The notes under the pieces: generated by a model
The model's database searches: none
Told to the model about the DNA's origin: nothing
Seen by the model: the letters and a program-made list of their open reading frames with translations, nothing else
Shown: one piece after another, positions 15,862-24,399 of the stretch
How positions within the stretch are numbered: the first letter of the stretch is position 1
How the letters are laid out: each line of letters begins with the position of its first letter
From: Ectocarpus siliculosus
Lineage: Eukaryota; Sar; Phaeophyceae; Ectocarpales; Ectocarpaceae
Assembly (NCBI GenBank): GCA_000310025.1
Contig: FN647684.1
Location: forward strand, 322,335-346,733
Direction: 5' to 3'
Length of the DNA: 24,399 bases
Program-made: the position numbers and the translations under genes

Positions 15862-18800
15862 TCAGGGTAATGTGGGGAAATCGGTTGGAACAACCAGCTT
15901 TCTATTCGAAGTTGCATTTGCTAGCTTGAGATTCCGGCCACTGCTAAAAAGAGCAAACGCCCGTGGGTATTGTGCGGCGGTGCCAGAAAACAGTCCTGGC
16001 GAACCCCGCAGGTTGCTCCTGCCGGCGTGTAGCTGGATATTGAAAATGAACCAGATGGTCGGCGCAAAGCCCATAGGGAGGCCGAAGAAGACCAACGGTG
16101 CGGCGGTGCCGTACGTAGTGAAGGCGGCGAATATGAGGGCGATATCTGTGAGCAAGGAGGTCACCAGGCAAAACTCCATTGCGAACATTGTTTTCTTCCG
16201 TGCTGCCAGAAGGCGGGAAGAATCCACCCCTCTCTCGCCTGTCGTTTTGCGAAAAGGAGAGAGAAATGTACAAGACTGAGCTGGGAAAAGTAGAAGGAAG
16301 ATACGGAGAAATGTTTGAATCATGGAATAGCCAAAGGAGAAGCAGTAGCTATGCTGGGGCATAGGAAGCAGGCTGAAAAGGCGGGAAGATATCGATAGAA
16401 TAGATAGACTAGGGAACACATTTTTGAGACACCTTTGGCAAAGTAGGAAGGAACGATTGGCCATCGGTGATCGGTCCTGTGGGAGCAACGCTCCGTCCTC
16501 TCGAGGACGCGTGGTCAATGGCCCAACCGCGAAAGCATGCAAAACATGAGTACGTCTCGCCTTGTGCCGATTCTGATGCTGTTGCTGAGGTGGACATCTT
16601 CCTTCTGGGTTCATTCAAAGACCTGTCAATGGTGCGCACTAGAGATGTACCGCACTTCAAGATGACCACATTGGACGATACAATCAGCCCCAGAAACGCC
16701 ACCGAGGCGACCTTGACGGCCGCTTGCGAATGCGTGGTCACTGTCAGGATAGTTGCAACGACCGCGCCTAGGCAGACCACGATGTAGGACGCGTAACGCT
16801 TCACCGGCTGTTCCAACGCGTTCGATATCGCCAACATTTCCGGAGTATCTTGCATCAACCGAGGATCGTTGCTGGCACAAAGGAATGGATCCGAGTTAAG
16901 TACGAGGTATCAGGGGAGGCTGCCTCCTGCTTTTGACGCCAGCGTTAAAATGCCCGCACGCACGCACTGTTAGTAGGAGAATATCTTCTTCGGCCTCGCC
17001 ATGATTCCTAAGAATCACCTGGTATCCTGGAATCTCATATCTCAAATGTTTTGTGCATAACGTCAGTATTTGAAGGGTCGACGTTGCTCCGTTTCGGTAA
17101 CAAGAAAACTTCAAGGGGAGATATTGCCTAACTGAAACATGGTACACTTCTGAAAATTGTACCAGAGAAAAATGAGAGTCAGCTGCCCATTCAAACGCAA
17201 TAATGATGTGTCGATCGATTTCTGCAAAAAACGAAAAGAATGAAAGTTCCACAGCAGTACGATATCAATGATAGTGCACGTTGTGAGTATACAAGAATTT
17301 GCGCCGTTTGCTGACAACCACGAGCAGCATGACTGCTCTAGCTCGTCGTTTGAATCGCTTCCGACCGTAGGGTACAGTTTGTATCACCGAACACGAAAAT
17401 GGGTCGTTCTTTTGTTACGTGTGAACCACGCAAAGATGATGTATGGTGACACCCGTTCAGTAGACCCGTGCATGCAACAGCGACCACATTTGCGACTCAT
17501 TACTAAAAGAGAACTTCCGATATTTTCAAGGTCTCCCTATTCCGATGTAGAACGTTTCATTCTCATCCTACGGCTGGAAAACATGGTAATACACCCAAAT
17601 TTAACAGTTCTTACGTGTAAATCCACATCCGTATGGTCAAGAAACCCCCAATGTTGGTTGTGAACTGGATTATGCCGGAAACCAGAAAAGCAGATGCCCA
17701 GAGCTGCCCGGCGTGTAGCACCAATACCAGGGAGAAGAAGACGAGAGTGATGCAAGCGTGGGTGATAGCTACGATGTGAAGATTCCTGCGGCACTTCTCC
17801 GTGGAAGAGGTTGAGGCCCCAAAACGTCGTGCGTGATATTTAACCTGCCCGTGGGCGCAGGGTGGGGGCAAGGCAAGAGTCAGCCTCTTGCCATATCCTG
17901 AATCGTCTGTTCACTCCACGGTGGACACCTGCCGTAACCTCGACCGATATTGTCCAACCGAAGATCAAGCTTAAGGGCCACCAGTGGGTCACTTCCCAGG
18001 CGGGCGACGAATATCAAATGGCGGAAACACGCTGTTGCATTATTACGTTTGTCACCAACGTACAACAATCACGGACACTTACGGAATATTGCTCATGGCG
18101 TGTTACCCTCTCCGTCGACCGCAATGAGGGGGGCACATTATCAAAAGACGGAGACAGTGAGCGTAGGTTCCCTTACTTGCTTTCGGACAGAACGTGGTTG
18201 AACCTGGACGGGGAATCTATGTTCTTCGAATGTACTGCTGTCGTACGCGACGTCAGTTCTCAGAAAATGTCTGCTGTTCTGTACTTGGAACCTCTATATG
18301 CCTCCGTTCCATGTTCAGCTCGTTCCCATGATCAGTGCGGGTCACACATGCGTGCACATCACTGGTTCACGAACAACAAGAACATGTGCGTAATCAGAAC
18401 TCATGTTTCCCATAGACCAGAGTTCAGGACGTACTCAAGATGATTTCTAGTGTAAGTGTGACATTAGCTGACTTTCTATTGATTCTCGAGCAACATGCAG
18501 AGATGTTTCCCCTGTAGGATATGGTAACTATCAGGTGGGGGGATCATAACTACACCTAGACAGGCGTCCCATGCGCGTTCCGAGCACGCATGCAACATGC
18601 ACGACAGCGGGGTATGCTGAGGTACACCTGTCTTTTCTTTGGACCATATGACTCCCTAGCAGCAGGTTTGTCGGGTTCGGTAACATATCTGGTATATCTC
18701 GAATGGGCAGTCTTTCTGTGTGTGTTTTTATTATTCCTTAATATCTCCGTGGAGTTGTTCCCGGGATTTATTTCCAGCAAGCTGTGCTTGAAATCGATCT

Positions 18801-19254
18801 ACTTGTACACGTATTAGGTCGTCAATAAACACACGTACTTCGGTTCTGAAAAGCACGTCACAGGTTATACGCCGAGAAGGTCTGTAAACCGGCGCCAGAA
18901 TAGATGGGACGAAAACCTCCCATTTTTTTCTCTATTTCAAAGCCAGCCTTGAGACAACAGTGTTACCTGGCGACGGAGCTGGTAAGCTGCATGCCAAAGG
19001 CCAATTACGGAAGTAGCTAGCCCGACCGCGCCAAATATCAGATGTGCCCTCCGCGGCACACAAGACGCCACGCCGAGGATGTTGCCCTCTGACCACCCTT
19101 CGCCCTCACATGCACACGTGCAAGCACCGTGCTCGTCAAAATTGGCAGTTCCTGCACCCCCCCAAATGAACGTCTGGCAACCCTGGACACACATGGTTGT
19201 TGCTGTCTCGATTGTTGCAAAATCATGAACGCAGGGGCAGCGAAATCCCGCCAT
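15862..19254 (-). CDS. Uncharacterised protein with Cys-rich N-terminus and seven predicted membrane helices
   Basis: I do not recognise the family. Exons in transcript order: 18967-19254, 17615-17844, 16651-16871, 15862-16202, giving 359 residues; all phases agree. Residues 1-66 hold eight cysteines, including CTCACEGEGW, reminiscent of the end of an EGF module. Predicted helices are at about 70-93, 118-139, 144-167, 199-220, 224-246, 256-278 and 282-304, then a ~55-residue hydrophilic tail. Exons 2, 3 and 4 each code for exactly two helices, which supports the model. A Cys-rich outside domain before seven helices suggests a receptor-like plasma-membrane protein, but no GPCR motif is visible. 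The ATG at 19252-19254 is provisional: no signal peptide precedes the Cys-rich part, the frame is open to 19296, and an upstream exon is likely. The donor after exon 3 (GTACAT) is weak. Introns of 1.1 kb (17845-18966), 743 (16872-17614) and 448 bases (16203-16650) hold nothing recognisable. Confidence 0.72.
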
Positions 19255-19545
19255 CTGGCATCTGTCATCCGCTACATATCGCGTATCTTTCGCCAATCAG
19301 ACTGACGCGGCGAAACTACAATTGTTTCTGTATTTGCCGTTTCGTTCCGAAGGGGTAACTGGGTTTGGGGTCTCGCGTCTCGCGGCGTGTTGGTTCCAAG
19401 TTGGGTTGGCCCGCTCGGACAGCAGTAGGCCCGCTGGCCCGCTGGGACCAGAGTGGTATGCTGTTGGGTCAGGGCTTGCTACCTTGGGGGGCTCGAGTCC
19501 TCGAGTAGATCTCGGCAGACACCCGACACTCGGCACTGCCGACGG

Positions 19546-19599
<54 letters not shown>

Positions 19600-19648
19600 G
19601 CGCCGTGGCGCGCTCACTGCATTTGCTGCTGTTACCTCTCTTTCGACC
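19255..19648. promoter_or_regulatory. Divergent intergenic region between seven-helix gene and PIG-P
   Basis: The interval separates the provisional start of the - strand membrane protein and the PIG-P ATG. It contains a GC-rich segment (about 19360-19550) and the GA microsatellite, and may also hide the missing first exon of the membrane protein. No core promoter element is recognisable. Confidence 0.45.
19551..19598. repeat. (GA)24 microsatellite upstream of PIG-P
   Basis: Forty-eight bases of perfect GA repeat end 50 bases before the PIG-P start codon. It therefore lies in that gene's 5' UTR or core promoter. On the opposite strand it is a CT tract upstream of the membrane-protein gene. 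Confidence 0.95.
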
Positions 19649-20865
19649 ATGGATCCCCTTCCAAGGCGACGTAAAGAGGGCGGAGGCGAGATCGTGGAAG
19701 TCTATGGATTTGCAGGCTGGATTGCCAGTCTTGTGGCGTATGGTGAGCTGTGATGAATTTATCCCCGTACATCGCCTGTGGCTGCTTCATGTACCAGAGC
19801 GAACCAGCAGGTTGCGCCGCAACGCCGCAACGGTTCGCCTTTTATGTCGTGCACATTCTGCTGTAGACCACACTGCTGTAGCAGATGCCGCAGAGGCCAA
19901 GACGAGAGACATCGAGAGATCTTATGCTGTTCGTCAGATGTCAGGCTTGCTGCGTGTTGCTCTAAAAAGGAGCGTGTTGTCTTTGCATCGGTTTCCTATA
20001 TCTTGCCTCTTTTGACAGCGCTTTACCTGGTGTGGGCGTATGTGCCGGAGAGCACTCTCCAAGCCCTTGGCATCACCTACTATCCCAGCAAGTGAGGCAC
20101 CTCATTTGTAGTCAAGACGGCAGGCTGCACTCCAGGACTCTTTTAGGCCCCCATGCTAATGTGCATCTTACATCGCTGTTGTACTGCTATATGATGTGCT
20201 CCACGTTGTTGGTGCTCCTCCCCCGGCGTCCGCACTTGTGATCGATCGCAAGAAGCATCATCTTCGATGTGCTGGCGCAACTGACCAAACGAGTCCACGA
20301 TGACCGTACTGCAGGTACTGGGCGATCGCCATCCCGAGCGCCATCTTCGTCACGTGGTCGGTGGCCGTTCTGGTCTACATAGCTGTCAACTTCATGAGCA
20401 CTGCCCCGCTCGATTCTTTCGACACGATCACAGGTGCATGCAGCTCTTGCTTATGGTGGGGGTACTACTTTGCAACCATACTTGCGTGCGTGCTACCGTA
20501 GACAGCCACCGAGCCTCTTTTGTGCAAAATGTTCCGCTGTCGAGGGCACGTGCGTCGATTCTGCCGCATGATATCTAAATGTTCGCATGCTATGTTTTCT
20601 CGCAGACATGCATGCAAAGCCAGTGGTCGATCGATCTTCCGTCTGGGAACAGGACGGGTCACCGGACAGCGCAAGCCGTGTACCAAATATCGGTGACATT
20701 GACATGTCAACGGTCAATAGGGTACTTTACCAGGTATGGTGCAGGGATCATTCGCTGCACGCACGGTCGATTGCAGGTGCTCTCTCTCTCTCTCTCTCGC
20801 TATCTCTCTCTCGCTTGTCAAACCAACTTCTCTTCACGCAGAAACACCTGTTGCCGACGGCGTAA
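19649..20865 (+). CDS. PIGP: PIG-P, subunit of GPI N-acetylglucosaminyltransferase
   Basis: PIG-P is a small ER-membrane subunit of the complex that transfers GlcNAc from UDP-GlcNAc to phosphatidylinositol, the first step of GPI-anchor synthesis. Exons: 19649-19742, 20019-20091, 20315-20433, 20606-20733, 20842-20865; all GT-AG with matching phases, 145 residues, the usual size. Residues 17-40 (VEVYGFAGWIASLVAYA...) form helix 1, followed by the family signature WAYVPE...LQALGITYYPSKYWA (near 37-59), helix 2 (about 60-84), then PLDSFDTITD. A hydrophilic linker follows, then the conserved end VPNIGDIDMSTVNRVLY. The start ATG has good context (gaccATGG). The last intron (20734-20841) is 108 bases, a multiple of three, without a stop in frame, so retaining it would only lengthen the C-terminus by 36 residues. 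The gene faces the 2OG oxygenase tail to tail. Confidence 0.95.
20780..20812. repeat. Interrupted CT microsatellite in PIG-P intron 4
   Basis: A CT repeat with a short interruption (CGCTAT) fills the upstream half of the last PIG-P intron, about 30 bases before the acceptor at 20840-20841. It forms the polypyrimidine tract on the gene strand. Confidence 0.9.
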
Positions 20866-21536
20866 ACACTGCAATACGTCCGGATTTTGTCCACATGGCG
20901 TTGTCACACCAGCTGTTTCAGTCCGTGTGTGTGTGCACGCGGAGATCAGAAACCCGAATGACCGATTTGTACTGTGTAAATTCGTTCTCAGGAGCCTCTA
21001 AGAAAAGGGTCATCCAGAGGTGGCATCCCTCGACGACGAAGGGATTGGGGGAGCCCTGCGCCTGGACCGCTGCATGAAGGCATCACGGGCGAGCAATTTG
21101 GTCAACAACCGCATCGCGAAGACGGGGCAGAGGCGGAATCTGCCGGCAGCGGTATCAGCTGACATCATCCGCGACCTTTCACACGGCGCATTACGGTAGT
21201 TTCATATTTGTTGCCGTGGGCCTTTCGGCCCGGTCCGGTCAGCTGTCAAGAGTAATGGAAGCCGTGTTATGTGCCAGCCACGCAATACGGAACGCCATTA
21301 GGTCATACCTTGTAGAAAGTATCTTAAGTAGGAGCAGGATATTTTCCTACCATCAAATTTAACTTGGAACACAGCACATATCCATCCGACCAAGCCGCGT
21401 CTGCCATGTGCGGGGGTGGCATCAGGGCACATCCACCCCCCGACAAAACCAGCACCAACATCCACCTGGGTGTTCCTGTGGGCACGCGTGCGCGAAAGCA
21501 CCCCAAGTATTTAGAGCGAGGTACGCGTTGATTTCA
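20866..21536. other. Convergent intergenic region, likely 3' UTRs
   Basis: The 671 bases between the PIG-P stop and the oxygenase stop should hold both 3' UTRs. A GC-rich + strand stretch at 21002-21199 is listed separately. Nothing else recognisable is present. Confidence 0.6.
21002..21199 (+). other. Coding-like open frame, 65 codons, unrecognised
   Basis: Directly after a TAA at 20999-21001, a frame stays open for 65 codons to a TAG at 21197-21199. It reads like protein (VASLDDEGIGGALRLDRC, then LVNNRIAKTGQRRNL, then ADIIRDLSHGALR) and is more GC-rich than its flanks. The first ATG is at 21074, leaving only 41 residues. No clean acceptor or family match was found. It may be a UTR by chance, a gene remnant or an exon of an unseen transcript. 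Confidence 0.25.
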
Positions 21537-23664
21537 TCAAGCAGCTAGATTGATGGCCTTGAGCTCCTCCTGCATCATGTCCCCGGCCGTGATGGAAGGG
21601 TACTGGGCGAGAGCCTCTTCCGTGGCGAACTTTCCGAGCGGGCGGAGAACCTGTGCGTGCATGCAACGAGGACATGTAAAGCACCCCTATTTTCCTATTT
21701 GGTACCACCAGATATGCGGGGTTTACTTTGGCGAGCACCGGTTCGATGTCTGCGTTAGGTCGACCTCATGCTGCACTACCCTCGAGTGCCTACTAGTCGA
21801 TCTCGGGAAAGGTAGTACCAGCGCATTTCATACGTGAGGACTGAAACTCTCAAACCGTGGAAGAACATCAACTGTTGTCCGAGAGATGGGGCCAAATCAA
21901 CAGACCACAAGGTTGACCCACCTCAACGAACAGCTCATTCTTAACGCAAGGTGTTTAGAGCAACAAACATGGGGGACGTCGTGAGAGCAAAAGGCGGCAG
22001 TTTGACTATTGCGTCCACATCGTACCTGATCGGACGCGACGTGCCCGAAACAGGTACTTGAGATTCTCCACAGAGACTGCCCCTCTTGTTTCCTTTTCCG
22101 CATAGTCTCGATGGTCGCCTGCGAGACCGCCACCTAACGCCAGCAGCGCCAAGAGTGGATTGGCATCACTGTTTCAACTTCCAATATGTCAACCCAACAG
22201 CAGTGCTGAGAGAAATCCAGGGCGAGCTGAGCCTCACACATATAGTTCAACTAAATCACGCCATGCAGCGGCAGAGGCAATCACTCGGGCGGTAGGACGC
22301 AGCAACAAGGAAGGAAGGAGCAAGAGCACCCCTTCAAAGCTCGCACCGAAAGGGACAGCTAGCTTTCCACGACAACACACAATAGCTCTCTGTTCAGAAG
22401 AACTCGAGCAATAGGGTGAGCTACGCACAAGGCGACACCACTTCGCAATAAATACTTAGTGCGATACCGCGACGGATCGATCGCACCTCGTGAAAGCCAG
22501 CCAGCACGTGTCCACCGGTGAGCCGTTCGAGCTGTTTTCCGGCCTGGACCAAAAGGCACCCGTCAGGCACTGAAACTGGCATTTTCCTGACAAATTTCAC
22601 GGCAGTGACACACAGAACCAAGGAAAAACGCACGGTAGATCAGCGAAAAAGAGTGGGATAGTAATGCACAACGCCGGTCGCTGCCACACGCCAGCCAACG
22701 CGAAAAGAACGTTGTTCACCCTGAGGTATTGTAGGGGTTAGGCGCCAGCGGCCGGAACATGAGCCAGACATGGGCACGACCTCGTTACTACCAAGACTCA
22801 CGACTACCCCCCCCCGATAGTCTGATACAACCATAATCGACCTCAAACCCGTCACACGATGTAACAGCCAGTGTCTCCAACTACAGGGTGCTGAAACAAA
22901 CGTCGGGCTAGTACAGCATACTCAACCTCCCTCATCTGAAACCTGGGACGACAATTTGTGGCTGCCTCAAACGAGTCGAACGTGCTAGTCAATATCGTGA
23001 ACACGTTCGCCTGGACGCCGGAGGCACCTAACCTGCCATCTCGCAGCCAAACGCTGAGACCCGGATATCGGCTCTTCCCGTGAATGGTCAACAAGTTAAA
23101 ATCGTAGTGGTAGCCTGCTAGGACAGTGCCCGCTGAATCAAACTTGTCGAAGTTCGAGCCTGCTCGCAGAACGGACGAACAGGCGAGTCGAGGATTCGCC
23201 GGAAAACATGATGTGGGAACCGTTCGTGTTAAATAATCAGAGCCGCTGCAAATCACTTCCTTCAGGATGCCGGTCTACTCAGAATTCCGCGGCTGTCATA
23301 TGCCGCGGTACCGCATGTGACTTGGGACTAGAAGCAATGCATTCATGAAAGGGCAGTGTTCATGTTTATGTCGACCCATCTGTTCTGGGAGCTTGCGTAC
23401 ACCTGTCGAAACGTCTTTGACGTCCCACGCGGGGTCACACTGGAAAAGTTCTTCACATTTCCTCCTGCGGTGCTTGCCGCCTTCAATATTGTCAGCGTTG
23501 TTTTCTCTATGATGCCATGCCATAAAACGTCGAAAAACATGCACTCGCTCACCAGTGGGGGCCAGGAGATGCGGGCCCTCGTGCATGAGAGTTGAAATAG
23601 CTTCCTCGTCTAGCCCGAGACCAATAGCGCACAGCCGTGAGACTGTCTCCAGCGCGCCAATCAT
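21537..23664 (-). CDS. 2-oxoglutarate/Fe(II) oxygenase, isopenicillin-N-synthase-like, C-terminal half
   Basis: Enzymes of this fold use Fe(II), O2 and usually 2-oxoglutarate to oxidise small molecules; the substrate here cannot be told. Exons in transcript order: 23553-23664, 23033-23159, 22487-22586, 22026-22133, 21537-21650; all splice sites are GT-AG and phases agree, giving 186 residues. Numbered within this fragment, the iron ligands are His55 and Asp57 (GYHYD, followed by FNLLTIHGKSRYPGL) and His112 (AGFHE), 55 residues after Asp57, with the 2-oxoglutarate-binding RxS at Arg136-Ser138 (LWRISST). So the jelly-roll core looks catalytically intact. The C-terminus is FATEEALAQYP...EELKAINLAA. 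The N-terminal ~150 residues expected of the family are absent: exon 23553-23664 starts at an acceptor (AATCAG), and no upstream exon is seen between 23665 and 24399, so the 5' part probably lies beyond the window. Introns of about 350-400 bases (22134-22486, 22587-23032, 21651-22025, 23160-23552) hold nothing recognisable. Confidence 0.92.
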
Positions 23665-23706
23665 CTGATTGAGAGGGTGGAAACGCATTGCGTATCAGCC
23701 AGTGTT

Positions 23707-23844
23707 GGATATTGGGTATCGAATATCGATACAAAACTGATATATATCGCCGATACGCAGTATCGGTATTGCCGGTTTCCACGCCGATATCTGTCGATAC
23801 GAATCGGTATCGGTATTTATATTCGGTATTCGATACTCGATATT
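23707..23844. repeat. Degenerate GATATCG/CGGTAT low-complexity repeat with hairpins
   Basis: About 140 bases are built from shuffled copies of TATCGATA, CGGTAT and CGATAC on both strands. It contains at least one perfect hairpin, CCGATAC-GCA-GTATCGG at 23750-23766. It lies just upstream of the first visible oxygenase exon, presumably in an intron. Confidence 0.75.
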
Positions 23845-24399
23845 TTGGCCCCCATTTTACCGGGGGGGGGGTCAGTTTCCCAGCTGTCTACCCCCTTTTT
23901 TCGCTCCCCGGAGGCGCCTGCTACGCGCCTACTCCTGTCGCCCCCCACTGCCATCACAACCACACACCACACACACACCAGCCCCTGCCAGCCACACACC
24001 ACACCAACAGCGCCTGTGTCTCAGCTCCTGAGAACCACATCGGTGTGCAACATGAGCCTTCAAGAATTCGGCTTTGTCGCCGGCGATAGCGCTGCCTCTG
24101 CCGAATGAGTAGTAGCAGTCATCCCCGTTAATTTTAGAGTCAGCTTGCCTCCTTACGTAGATTTGGCGTTTCCCGCAGTTTCAGCAGTAGAACTGCTACA
24201 TTAGTGCGAACAGAGGCCGTACCTCCTGCGGACAATTTATGCTGTGTGAACTTGGTTTTGGGACTTGTAATACGTAATGAATGGCAAGGTGTGCTTGATT
24301 TCATGTCCGACCACTTGGTTGGGCGTGTGATGAATAGAGGTAGGTGATGTCGTCGTGGTCAAGTTTGGCAAGCGTTTGATTTTCGCACATAATGTTTTC
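23845..24399. other. Right end of window, no gene recognised
   Basis: Contains a run of ten G (23862-23871), CA-rich low-complexity sequence (about 23950-24010) and otherwise ordinary sequence. I looked on the - strand for the N-terminal exons of the oxygenase and found none. Short + strand frames here are not convincing. Confidence 0.5.

Noticed and set aside
16409-16650. C-terminal tail reading TSLVRTIDRSLNEPRRK after helix 5 as the end of the membrane protein
   Set aside because: Splicing at 16651 to 16202 keeps frame and adds a further helix pair in the same style as the other exons; the tail reads as intron. The weak GTACAT donor leaves some doubt.
17862-18443. A 193-codon + strand open frame
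   Set aside because: It lies inside the 1.1-kb intron of the seven-helix gene, has no recognisable domain, biased composition or splice logic, and the flanking - strand exons join cleanly across it.
19440-19515. tRNA-like or SINE-like A-box and B-box (GGCTCGAGTCC) at tRNA spacing
   Set aside because: The acceptor and D stems do not pair and the T stem is imperfect; without genomic copies a tRNA or SINE call is not supportable.

Overview
The window looks like nuclear DNA of a photosynthetic stramenopile, most likely a brown alga such as an Ectocarpus relative. The reasons are intron-rich genes with GTGAGN-type donors, an enolase whose N-terminus reads as a heterokont plastid presequence (signal peptide followed by a Phe-led transit peptide), a flagellar central-pair gene, and strictly alternating gene strands. 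The species assignment is inference. No bacterial, viral or CRISPR features were seen. The exon models were built by hand from reading frame, splice consensus, intron-phase agreement and remembered family motifs, without transcripts or database searches.

Layout: (1) 1-245 is degraded, homopolymer-smeared contig-end sequence. (2) 329-5218 (-) is a plastid-type enolase, eight exons, with its last third missing off the left end. (3) 5219-5792 is a divergent promoter interval. (4) 5793-13422 (+) is a SPEF2/CPC1-type axonemal central-pair protein, seven exons, 1852 codons, with a degenerate adenylate-kinase-like region and no visible calponin-homology domain. (5) 13423-15861 is a convergent intergenic stretch with decayed repeats. 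(6) 15862-19254 (-) is an unrecognised protein with a Cys-rich N-terminus and seven predicted membrane helices, four exons; its 5' end is uncertain. (7) 19255-19648 is a divergent interval with a 24-unit GA microsatellite. (8) 19649-20865 (+) is a complete PIG-P gene, five exons, for the first step of GPI-anchor synthesis. (9) 20866-21536 is a convergent interval with one coding-like stretch. (10) 21537-23664 (-) is the C-terminal half of an isopenicillin-N-synthase-like 2-oxoglutarate/Fe(II) oxygenase with intact HxD...H and RxS motifs. (11) 23707-24399 holds a TATCGATA-type degenerate repeat and no recognisable gene.

The genes do not form a pathway. They are unrelated nuclear genes (plastid carbon metabolism, flagellum, membrane protein, GPI anchors, oxygenase), arranged as divergent and convergent pairs. 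The most notable items are the plastid presequence on enolase, the seven-helix Cys-rich protein and the SPEF2 protein that seems to have lost its P-loop and CH domain.
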